Below, in pieces: positions 38,505-48,559 of a stretch of 64,000 nucleotides of DNA (position 1 is the stretch's first letter; each line of letters opens with the position of its first letter). The notes under the pieces are model-generated. The model saw only the letters and a program-made list of their open reading frames with translations, was not told the DNA's origin and did no database searches. This stretch comes from Rhizaria sp. SCN 62-66 (Eukaryota > Rhizaria, unplaced). A program made the translations under genes and the position numbers. The stretch lies in assembly GCA_001724265.1 (NCBI GenBank), contig MEDY01000011.1:62001-126000 (forward strand), in the 5' to 3' direction.

Positions 38505-40372
38505 TCACATGAGCAAGTCGGGCGACACGTCAGCGACCTTGCTGGGGACCCACCGGTGGCCCACCACCTCGAAGCTCCTGAAGTCGGCCGCGGTCTCGAC
38601 CACGGTCTTGCCTCCCGCAGCGGCGACCACGGCCTCGGCCTCGAGTTTGAGGTCCGTGACGTTGAGCAGCCGCGACGCGCCCGCGATGCCGCCGCCGCTG
38701 CCGGGGGCGGAAACCGTGGGCGAGACCGCCGCCAGCGGGGACATGACCGCGGCCGGGGTCGAGCACGACACGGACATGTGGCCGTGGCCGTGGCTGTGGC
38801 AGTCTTGGCCTGACGCAGCAGCCGTTGCAGTCGTGGCAGCGGAGTTTTTCTTGGAGTGTGCGCACGTGTTGCCGTTATCGTCGCACATCGCCTTACCCTC
38901 ACTGGCACTGGCAGTGGCACTGGCACTGGAGCTGGGCGCGTTGTTGATGAGATTCACGACAGTGTTAAGCGATGTGGCCGACGGCGCGAGGTCCTGGAAG
39001 TAGATCTGCCCGTCGTCGCGCTTCTCCAGCGTCTCACGGATGTAGCGCGACGAGAAGTGCGTAAGAATGAGTGTTTCAGCGCCCGCCGCGAGCGCCATCT
39101 TGGCCGCCATGACCGTGGTCGAGTGCCCGCGCTCTACGGCCACCTCCTCGTTGACCGCGGCGTCGTAAGTGCACTCGTGGATCATCAGCGACGAGCCCAA
39201 CACCTCGGACAGCGCGGGGGACGCGTCGTGCGTGTCCTGAAGGAACGAGACCTTCTTGCCCGGCTGCGGGGCCGAGATGACGTCGGCGTAGCGCACGACA
39301 CGCCCGTCGGGCAACGTCACGTCGCGGCTGGCCTTAAGCTCGCCCATCAGCGGGCCTGACGGCACACCCAGCGCGCGCGCGCGGGCGCCGTCCAGCTTGC
39401 CCGGGCGCGCGTACTCCTCCAGCACATAGCCCACGGTTGGCACGCGGTGGTGGATCTGCGCGCTGCGCACGCGGATGCCCAGGTCTAAAGCGAGGTCGAG
39501 TGCGAGACAGAGTGTGGAACATCAAAACAAATATGATAAGTGATTGGATGAAAAGTGATATTGTGAGAGGGAAAAAAGAAGATTTCGAGGAGATACAAAG
39601 TGATGTCATGAAATAACAGTGAAGTATACATTTTGTTAAACGTTTTGTTCACTCCTAAAGATGGAACGTACGTTCGAAGGCGGCATCAAGGCAGGTGACC
39701 TCGGTGTCTGGCACCTCGTAGACGTGCAGCGGATAGCGCAGGGCCGTGGTTGTGGCCATGAGCACAACGCGCAGCGCCTCGGTGATGCCGACGGGGCCGA
39801 CGACGGTGACTGGGGACTCGCGCTTGTTGGAGCTGAGCGTGGCGAGCAGCCCGAAGATGCCGAAGAAGTGGTCTCCATGCAGGTGTGTGATCAGGATCGC
39901 CTCCACGGAGGAGAACTTGCACGTCCGCGACCGCATGATCTGGTGCTGCGTGGCCTCGCCGCAGTCGAGGATGATGGACGCGCCCGAGGTGAGGGTCAGC
40001 AAGGCGGCACTGACGTTGCAGCGGCCGGGGCACGGGATGGCTGTGGAGTGCAAGGGCGCACAGTGCGAAACGAGACAGAAAGTGGTGTAGAGAGATAGGA
40101 TTTTAGCACATTGAGATAACATCCAATCATAGAAGAAAGTGCAAGACTGAACATAATGGCGTTAAGTTTCACTTTGTTTTGAGTTGTTTTAACGTACCAG
40201 AGACGGTTCCTAAGAAGGTAAGCTTGCGGAACTGAGGCGCCATGCGGACCTCGTTGATGTAAGCCTCTTTGATGAACACCGGCGCGGGCTCATTCTCGTC
40301 CACAAAAGGCGGGAACTCGGTGAACTTGTACGGCAGCACGGGGGCCTCCTGGTTCTCCATCGGGGCAGACAT
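38505..40372 (-). CDS. ELAC1: Short-form tRNA 3' endonuclease RNase Z (ELAC1 type)
   Basis: Three exons, 40372-40198, 40040-39672 and 39484-38505, give 507 aa. Both donors are GTACGT. The start is the ATG in ACCGCCATGT; the frame extends to 40480 only through a TTG. The metallo-beta-lactamase fold begins at FRKLTFLGTVSAIPCPGR. Catalytic features are LDCGEATQHQIM, the ITHLHGDHFFG zinc motif, the exosite region ending IRVRSAQIHHRVPTVGYVLEE, LQDTHDASP, LMIHECTYD, ERGHST and LILTHFSSRY. It removes the 3' trailer from tRNA precursors. About 130 residues beyond the fold form a low-complexity Ser/Ala tail containing a His-rich HSHGHGH cluster, ending in a short more complex block. The short ELAC1 form is normally about 300-370 aa, so the tail and an N-terminal extension of about 45 residues explain the excess. 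Confidence 0.94.
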
Positions 40373-41164
40373 GGCGGTGACAGCGGCAGTGGCGGCGGCG
40401 GCGGCGTCTGAGTTGTGGTGGAGAGGGCGGGAGGGGGAAAAGGGGCGTGCCGACAGGGAAGCTAAGCGCGAGGGAGTCAAAAAGCTGTTGAGGGGCTAAG
40501 TGACAAACGCTTTCGCTGCTATCGAAGTAGACAGAAGCTTGGGCGCGGAGGTGGAGAGGCTGGAGGAGGAGAGGAGCGGAGCTGTAGTAGTGAGTTTAAC
40601 TAGAGACCGGACCGAACGCCCAAACATACACCCAGGGTCAAAGGTAGACGCGCTGGGATTAAATCAAAACAACAAAAGACTGTCGGTTCACGAAGTCGCT
40701 ATAAATAACAGCGAGGTCGTTCCCAACGGATTCCTTTCGGCGTTTCAAACACCTGTTAATCACACCCCATTCCGCATCTCTCTCAGTCCACCACAAACGT
40801 GTTTTCGTAACTCCTTTCACATGCCGCAACCACAAACGCAATTCAGGACATGAACGCGCGTATGTGACGTGTCTGCAGCATCCCCGCTGTTGACTGTCAT
40901 TCGATTGTCTTGATTCAAGTTCCACAGCAGACTTGAACACTACCGCACATATCCCGCAAATGTCATACGTTGTAACACGTAACAGTTATGAACACCAGCA
41001 ACATGAAAAGCAACCAAGTGGATGAGATTTTGTATGAAGTTCACTATATAACACAGTTCAGACTGAGCAAGTCACGATGACACAGCGCCATCGCCTAGAG
41101 CATCAATGTTGTTGCGTTCGATTTGCTGTTCGTTTAGTTCGCAGCAAACTGATCACGCAGTCAC
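40373..41164. other. Spacer upstream of RNase Z
   Basis: About 790 bases. The first 110 are a GC-rich purine/pyrimidine-biased leader of RNase Z; the rest is AT-richer and holds the 3' UTR of the next minus-strand gene. No gene is seen. Confidence 0.5.
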
Positions 41165-44100
41165 TCAGTAGCCCTGCTTCTGCTTCAGCGCGCTGGCCAG
41201 ACTCTCCAGCCGACTCGCCAAATCGCCCCCACCCCCGCCATCACTGGCGCCGCTAAGAGCCGAAGACACCGCCGCCGTGTGGGCCGCAGTGAGGCCAAAC
41301 TCTGCGTCGATGTCGTCGTCGTCGTCGTCCATACCGGCAGCGAAACCTCCGCCGCGAGCGAACGTCTTGTTGGCGTCGTTCTTCGCGGCGATGTCGTCAT
41401 CCGAGTCTGGTTCCGGTGCAGAGTCGAGCGACTGCAGCAGCGCGGCGGCGCGGGCGCGGGCGGCCGCAATCTTGTCGCCACTGCTTCCGCTGCCACTGCC
41501 ACTGCTGCTGCTGACGCTGCTGTTGCAACCAGCAGTAGACTGAGCCGCGCTATGCTGTTGCGCAATAGAAGCCTTCGCAATCACAGACCCAGCAGTCGCA
41601 CGATCGGCGTTCGGGATGGCATTAAGTTTAGCCGCCGGCGCGGTGGTAAGCTTCGCCGTCAGTGCAGGGGCGGCGGACACCGGCGCGCGCGCGTGCTGAG
41701 CCGGAACCCCGACCGAGGAGAAGGCGGCGGCGCGGCCGCTGGCGATCGCACTGGGGGCCGCGGCCACACTAGGGCTGGAGCCGGGGCCAGAGGCTAGGGT
41801 GGCAGAGACAGGGATGTGAGTCACAATGGCAGTGGCAGCAGAGGCTGCGGAGTTGTGGAGGGTGGACTTAGGGACGAGTTGGCCGTTCCTGAAGCGAGAT
41901 GAACAAATGCAAGAGATATAAACAAATGGGGATGAGTGAATAGAAAAGACTACGCAATAAAGAATCATTAACAAAAGATATACTTTGCGTTCCAATTTGC
42001 TGATGTTATGATGACGATACATACCTGTACTCAACACTCGCGGGCGCACGTCCAGCCCTCTCGTACTCGCTCTCCTCCAGCTCGGCCGCTGTCACAGCAC
42101 CAGCGGCACCAGGAGCAGTGCTCTTGAAAGCGGTCGCCGAGAGCGCCGCGCGGTCGACCTCGATGGTCGTCGCGGCCGCCCCCGCCCCCTCATTAAGGTC
42201 GCCCGCCTGCAGCGCCGTGAGCGTCATGCGCGACGAGCGCAACCCGCCGCCTACGACGATGCGGCCACCCTCTGGGGCCGCTACACTGCTACTGACGCCA
42301 GCGCCAGTGCCAGTGCCAGTGCTGGGGCGTGAGACTGAGCGGGGCACAGAGGCCGCCGCAGAGGCTGTGGCAACAGCAGAGGCAGCGGCTGAGGCGCTGG
42401 GAGTCGTTGGCTTTGCAGCAGAAGCGGGAACAACGATGGCTGACACGGCGGGCTTTGCTGTGGCAGCTGGCTTTGAAGCAACAGCATTCGCAGTTGACGC
42501 AGTCCCAGCAGCAGCTTTCGGCTTACTCGCAGTTGCAGTTGCAGTTGGAGATGTAGCCGCAGTCGCATTCGGACGCGGGGTGGCCGAGGGCGGCTTAACT
42601 TCCGCAGCAGACGACTTAGCTTTAGTGCTGCTGCTGTTGCCGTCTTCTGACTCACCGAGGTACTTCGAGCGGATCCGACTGACAAGGTCGCCGTAGCCCG
42701 TGGTGCGAGAGCTTGGAGCAACAGTCGACAGCGGCGCTGCAGGCGCAGTCGCATGCGCCGCATTCGTCGTCGCATTCGCCGGCGCAGTCGCCGGCGCCGG
42801 CGCCGTCGCTGCGGTCGTCGTACTTAGTGCCGCATGAGATGCGTTGCTGTTGTTGCTTGTGCTGCTGCTAGGACGGTCCTTGCCAGCCGGGGGGGCATTG
42901 ACACTTGCACTCTTGCTGCATCCAGCACTGGCATTCGCGCCAACAGCCGCGCTAGTGCCCACGCTGCTAGCGTTCGTTGCAGAGCGAGAAGTTTCGTTCG
43001 CCTTGAGGCGCGCGAACAGCGAGCCTGCACCTGCGACACCGCTACTGGAGCCAGCGTCAGCGCCAGAGCTAGAGCCAGTGCCGGGGCGGCTTGAGTACCC
43101 AGCGCCGGTCACAGCATCTCCCTTGCCGTGACCGGGACTCGCAACAAGGTTCACGTACGCATGGGGACTACTGGCATGTGTACCAGCATGCGTTCCCGAG
43201 TGTGGCCCGGACTGCGCAGCGGAGCCGGTGCCCGAGGGCGGCCGGTTGAGCGGGGCCAGGACCGCCGGCGGGACTATGGCGCCACTGCCCGCGACGGCGC
43301 CACCAGCAGCAGCGGCTGCGGCCACGGAGGACGGCGGCCGCGAGCCCGCCGCAGCGCCGCTCACACCGCCGCGCTGGGGGGTACTTAGACTGGCACTTAC
43401 CCCGCCTGCGCCGCGCGCTGAGGCCAGGGAGGAGCGCGAGCCCGGGCGCGCCACGGCCAGCGGCGCCAGACCAGCGCCGGAGGCGGCCGCGGACGCAGAG
43501 GTAGCGACGGAGGCGGTGGCCGCGGCAGCGGAGTTGGGCGTTGCACCGCTGCCGGCGCGCACAGGGCCGTAGGAAGGGTTGGTGCCGCCGGGGGCATTAA
43601 CCGCAGTCGCTGACCTGAGGGCGGACTTGCGGGCTGCGAGACCGCCCGTCGTAGCCGCGGCCGCAGCCGCAGACGCAGTGGGAGTGTTAACTGTGGTGGC
43701 GCCGCTTGAGGTTGAGGCGGGGCCGAACGAGACGGCGCGCTTGTCAGGCGTCGCAGCATTGTCACCATCGTTGTCATCATCGTCATAGTCAGCATCAATA
43801 TCGTCATCATCATCGTAGTCTAAAGCAGCGGCGTCGGCGTCATCAGCGTCGGCGTCGGCGTCAGGGCCTGACAGGAGGTCCAGATTCGCATCCACAAGCG
43901 CCTGCATGCCGCTACCGTTGCCGCCCTTGGCGACACCACTGCTGCTTCTATCGTCATTATCGTCATTATCGTCGTCGTCATCATTAAGCGTGACGCCGGG
44001 CCCCAGCAGCGCGGGCGCGCCCTTCTTGCCGCCGCCCTTCTGTTTCCCACCGCGTGCAGCAGTCTGAGCACTGCTGCTGAGCGCGGGGCCCAGCGAGGCG

Positions 44101-44774
44101 AGGGTGGTGTCGTAGAGCTCCTTGAGCTGCGTCTGGCTCTGCGCGGCGGCGGCCTTGCGCTCCTGGAGCCGCGCCAGCGCCGCCGAGAGCCCTGCAAGCG
44201 TGTCCGACTGGCCTGTGTCCGTGCGCGCGAGGCGGGAAACGGTGGTAAACGACGCCTGGAGCGAGAGTAGGGCGGCGGTGTCGCGTTTCGCGCGGACCTC
44301 ATCGCTCACAGTGTCGTTGTCGCCGCCATCGTTGTCGCCGCCATCGTCGTCATTGGCATCGTCGTCGTCGCCGTCGCCGGAAACTGCGGCAAGCGCGCGG
44401 GCGAGCGCGGCGTCATCGTCGCCGCCGTCGTCAGCAGCAGCGATGTTGCCGTTCTTCCCGTTCTTGCCGTTCGTGGTGGTTCCAGTGACAGCAGAGGCGG
44501 CGACGGGGGCAGAGGTGTGGCGGGTCACAGCGCGCGCGGCGCCGCCGCCGGGCCGCGGGACAAGGATAACAGCGTTCTTCACAGCTGGGTGCGCGGCGGC
44601 GACGGTGGCGGCGTTGGGCGCGGCCCGGGGCGCGGCGGCGCCGGCGCGGGCAGCGGCCAGCGCGGCGGGCAATGGCGCGGCGTCGATGTGTACGCCGGCC
44701 TCGTAGCTCGCGCGCAGCTCGTCGAGGGAAACGTTCTCGTCGAAGATCGCCGCAAGAAGGTTCTCGTCGTCCAT
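41165..44774 (-). CDS. Unrecognised acidic, alanine/serine-rich protein
   Basis: Two exons, 44774-42025 and 41888-41165, predict 1,157 aa. The donor is GTATGT and the acceptor CGCTTCAG; the join gives EYRNGQLVPKS. The start ATG begins MDDENLLAAIFDENVSLDELRASY, a structured acidic N-terminus. Other ordered-looking islands are a coiled coil (LSAALARLQERKAAAAQSQTQ, about residue 205), TTGYGDLVSRIRSKYLGE (about 700), the block RMTLTALQAGDLNEG through EESEYERAG before the intron, and the C-terminus DLASRLESLASALKQKQGY. Between these are long Asp runs and Ala/Ser/Gly filler. No domain is recognisable; the islands are the segments to search. The alternating acidic and low-complexity segments suggest a scaffold or nuclear protein, but that is only composition. 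Confidence 0.7.
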
Positions 44775-45497
44775 GGGGGGAGTGAGAGTGGGCCGAGCTC
44801 TTGGGCCGGGCTGGGGGGGCGGGAAAGCGAAAGCAAAGGCCAACGGTTCGTTTGAGTGGAATCGAAATGTTTGAGGTTCATACACAGCAGGGAGACCGAC
44901 AATAGACATACGATAAAGAGATAATATCAGAATCAAGGCTTTAAATACTAATGCGTAATTATATATGTATATGGTTCAATTTCGAGTCAGTGTACATAAT
45001 ATCTTACACCGTCCAGTGCAACTCACTAAGGAGCTTCGTGAAGAGTGACTGGCGGTAGCTTGGGGAGTGACATTATCAATGCGAATAGGAATAGATGCGA
45101 CGAGTGAAAGATGACTTTGTATCAAATGGGTCCCAGAAAACACTTATTAGTCTGAGAGTATCCTGTGAGAGCCTCTGAGCGCCCTTACATAACACGGCTG
45201 AGCATCAGAGGCCTCCTCGAGTCGATTTTGTTCTTGTATGGGTTGCGCCCGTTCCGCGCTTCGGCGCGGGCGGCGCTCTTTAAGAAGCGGCCACGCAAGT
45301 ACCACACAGCACCGCGGGGTTGGCTGAGTGCACGCAAAGCTCGCCGGTACAGTGTAACGGTCAACGGCGAGCGCAGCGTGCCTGGGCGCGCGGAGGCAAG
45401 GCGTGGCAGCGGCTGCGACTGGTTCGATCGAAGCCGAGCAGCACTTGTTGTGTGCGAGCAAACACGCACACACGCGCTTGGTGACAAGGCGGCGCGC
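44775..45497. other. Spacer with an unexplained GC-rich half
   Basis: The part 44850-45160 is AT-rich and holds the promoter of the acidic protein gene. The part 45181-45497, just downstream of the V-ATPase e stop, is GC-rich like coding sequence. It is open on both strands, but the plus frame (45165-45611) starts with GTG and neither translation is recognisable. It could be a long 3' UTR or a lineage-specific gene. Confidence 0.4.
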
Positions 45498-46105
45498 TTA
45501 GTCGTGGTTAATCTCAGGAAGCATGAGCGGGTGCCACTGCATCAACCATGCGCAGATCCACCTAAGGTGATGAGAGAGAGAAAGCAAGGAAGAAAGAGAA
45601 GAGTTGAGTGAGCCAAAGTCCGATTAGATCAGAGTCCGTTAGAGCGCCAACACGAGCGCCTGCTGGCGCAGCGGGGCGGCTATAGGGTGTTGGGGGACGT
45701 ACGGGATCCACAGGCAAACTGCCGCAGTGATGATGAGCGGGAACGCCATGCTGAAGCAGGAATGAGAGAAGAAAGGGGCAGTGACGAGGTTAAGGTGAGC
45801 GCATTGATTAGAACGGATCTGGAGAGACGCGATAAAGACTAGACAAAACAACAGTAACGCAGGGTTGTTGCAGCAGTGTATTAAAACACTGGCAAAGTGG
45901 TTGCACAAGTACTGCGCGCGATTGGCGAGCGCGCATACGGTGGGAAGGAGGAGGAAACGTACCGGTGGTAGGGGTTCTTGCCCTTGAGCATCAGGACGTA
46001 GCTGACGATACAGGCGACGACAGCGACGGCCGCGTAGCCGACGGTGCCCCAAAGCAGTGGCCAAGCGTTGGCCTTGGAGATGATGGGGGGTAAGGGGGTC
46101 GACAT
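45498..46105 (-). CDS. ATP6V0E: V-type proton ATPase subunit e
   Basis: Three small exons, 46105-45963, 45750-45703 and 45561-45498, give 84 aa. Both donors are GTACGT; acceptors are TTCAG and CTTAG. Span 1 is WPLLWGTVGYAAVAVVACIV. The loop KGKNPYHR leads to span 2, MAFPLIITAAVCLWIPWICAW, ending in WLMQWHPLMLPEI. The K-x-x-N loop followed by a second span and a (Q)-x-(H/N)-P-L-x-x-P motif is the subunit e / Vma9 pattern (compare LCQLHPLVAPRR in yeast), and the length is right. Reading on into the second intron gives a different end at 45639 that lacks the motif, so exon 3 is preferred. The subunit sits in the membrane Vo sector that acidifies vacuoles and endosomes. Confidence 0.78.
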
Positions 46106-46509
46106 AGTCGAGCCTGCAAGGGACGCAAAACGGGGCACAGAGTGAGTGTGACAGAGTGAACAATGAACACAGGAAGCGATACTAAATGTCCGTTCTCTCG
46201 CCACAGTATCCGTCGGTTGCAGCGTGAAAGAAAAGATAACATACTTCGCAACACATTACATCTAAATATCAAATAAATATGTTATTGTCTAATACTTTCA
46301 TCCTCCAAAACGAATTTGTCGAGGTTGCCCACGTCTTTCTTCGGTCGTCGATCGATCGTTCGCTGCAGTCAGTCGTCGGACGGGCGGGTTCGTGAAAAAT
46401 GGTCGGACTTAACTTTGGAACCAAAGTGAGTGAGCGACCGAGCCAGAAGCCAGAAGACGAGACGATCGAAGGCTGAGCTTTGTTTGCCCCTTTGCACACC
46501 AAAACTGCA
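46106..46509. other. Divergent promoter region of V-ATPase e and ATP synthase b
   Basis: A 404-base spacer. Near 46350-46395 are repeated TCGT/GATCG strings. A minus-strand ORF across it is not supported by any homology. Confidence 0.5.
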
Positions 46510-47761
46510 ATGTTTTCCCGCGCTGTGAAGATTTCCGCTCGCACTGCCACCTCGGCTGTTGCTCGTGCCTCTGTCGCCGTCCCCACTGCTGCGTACGTCC
46601 TATATCCCACCCCTTTGTTTATTTCCTCACCGGGCTCTCGCTCACCCCCCAACGCCTTACTTTGAAACGCCTGTACATCCTCCGCCAAGACTGTATAGCG
46701 ATTTAGTGCTTTTGGATAGATACCTACTGATATAACATATTATCCAAATATGTTTTCCGCGCCATCACCTCCTCACGTCACCCGCCCTATTCCCTTCTTT
46801 GTCCGTTCGTCTTAATGTTTGCACCCACGCTCTTGCTCGTAACAGTGGCAAGTTCTCCACTGCTGCCTACCCCGTCGTCCCCGCTGGCGCGTCCTCCATG
46901 GACATCGGCAAGATGATCGACTGTACGTTCCTCCTCTCCACCGTCCTTATTTCTATCACCAAAGCCATTGTATTCTCCGTCGCTGAGCCGGCTGAGAGTC
47001 AAGCTCAATCTTTCTTCTTTCACTTGCGCCTTTGCTCACACTCACACACTATTCTTTTCCAATCGTTCCACCGTTTGCTCTTTCTTGCAGGCTACAACCA
47101 CAAGGAGGTCGACTCCAAGAAGACCTTCTTCGCTGGCCTCGGCGAGGTTATCAAGGAGAACGGCTGGTACCCCTTCATCGGCCTCGGTGCTGCTGCTCTG
47201 CTCACCAAGGAGATCCTCCTCGTTTCCCCCGAGATCCTCGTCATGACCGACTTCATCGCCCTCGCCGGCGCCGGTTACATCCTCGGTGCTGAGGCCATCG
47301 AGACCTCGCTCCACAAGGAGCGCGCCGAGTACATCGACAAGGTCAACTCCGTCTTCGATGCCCGCATCGAGATCGTCAAGGCCCACATCGAGTCGTGCAA
47401 GGCCGCCCTCGCGCTCCCCGACGTCGTCACCGAGGCCAACGCTGCTTTCATCGAGGCCAACGCCGCCGCCGCCAAGGCCCGCGACCTCGTTGCGCGCCAG
47501 AAGCACCGCGATGCGACCGTGTCCCAGCTCACCGGCCTCTTCAACAAGGAGCAGGAGCGCCTCAACGCCATCCGCGAGGCCGTGCTCTCCAAGTCCAAGG
47601 ACTACGTCATGGCTCAGGTCTCTACCCCGGCCGTCAAGTCCGCGCTCCTCAAGGAGGCCATCGCGCTTGTCGGCGCCAAGGAGGACAAGACCGGCACCTT
47701 CGCCGCCGTCGACGCCCTTATCACCGAGGCCGTCAAGAAGGCCAAGGCCTCCTCCGCGTAA
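46510..47761 (+). CDS. ATP4: Mitochondrial F1Fo ATP synthase subunit b
   Basis: Three exons, 46510-46592, 46846-46922 and 47091-47761, give 276 aa. Both donors are GTACGT; acceptors are AACAG and TTGCAG. Exon 1 is a classical mitochondrial presequence (MFSRAVKISARTATSAVARAS; Arg/Ser/Ala, no acid). Exon 3 carries the family core: WYPFIGLGAAALLTKEILLVSPE, a second hydrophobic segment, then a long charged helix (about residues 120-240) rich in E, K, A and R. This matches the two membrane-proximal helices and the peripheral stalk helix of subunit b. The protein anchors the stator that prevents rotation of the alpha3-beta3 head. Coding sequence here uses almost only C- or G-ending codons, consistent with high expression. 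Confidence 0.88.
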
Positions 47762-48559
47762 GCGCAGAAGCCGTCCTTCTCTTCGTCTTCACCTTCGTCT
47801 GCTTTTATGCCTCTACAACATCTGCGCTGCTCTCGCCGGCCTCGCGCCGTCGCGTCTGGGCGCCGCGCCTCGCACTTGCACTCGCACGCACTAGTGGCTG
47901 ACTGTCTCTGCGACACCGCTCAGTGACTGTGCCACTGCTGCGAGCGCGAGCGCGGGTGTGGGAGGCTTATTTACGTCGGGGCGGACGCGTCTGGTACGCC
48001 AGGAACGCGTCTGCGTCGGTTGAAGTGGGCGATGTCAACAGCCTCGTTTGCTGCGACAGCTCGCTTCTCTTTACAAAAACAACTCTTTTTTTTTCGTAGT
48101 GCAACTTTACAGCCGCACGCAACATCTGGTGCAGTGACGTTTGGGTTTAAGAACGCTCTGTGCTTTGGGAAAATACACTAATATCAATTTTATACCTCTT
48201 CTCCCTGTTTATGTTGACAATTGCTCATCTTTAGCTCGTGAAGCCTCGATTCTATCCTAGACGAGCGATAGCCGTTGAGCAGCGTTCCGAATTCGAAAGT
48301 AGTCAGACTTTGCAAGTCAGTATCTCTGTCAATCGATCGACAATAGCTCCTGAATTTAAGTATGTATTACAAACATGAGTGTTATAGTACATATTATTGC
48401 TTAATCTTTTTCTGCTTCTTATATACCTCATGTTGAGTGCAGACTTAAACCGGAAATCTTGAGGGCACTCCCTGCGTTGTCCCTCATTCGACTTCTCACG
48501 CCGTTTAATCGTAGCAAGCTCTACCAATTGACGCCACCTCCGGCGCTGACAATTACCCA
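47762..48559. other. Spacer between ATP synthase b and APC6
   Basis: About 800 bases. The first 180 are GC- and pyrimidine-rich, probably 3' UTR of ATP4; from 48060 it becomes AT-rich with a T9 run followed by CGTAG. Promoter of the APC6 gene. No gene is seen. Confidence 0.5.

Noticed and set aside
40373-40480. RNase Z extension with a presequence-like MTPSRLASLSARPF
   Set aside because: The first codon is TTG; the downstream ATG at 40372 has a strong ACCGCCATG context.
45415-45440. TTCGATC T-loop-like string suggesting a tRNA
   Set aside because: The flanking bases do not form a five-pair T stem and no anticodon arm or A box is present.
45165-45611. 148-codon plus-strand ORF
   Set aside because: Starts with GTG, overlaps V-ATPase e exon 3 in antisense, and no family is recognisable.
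45639-45702. Alternative V-ATPase e ending inside intron 2
   Set aside because: Lacks the conserved H-P-L-x-x-P end that splicing restores; it begins with a consensus GTACGT donor.
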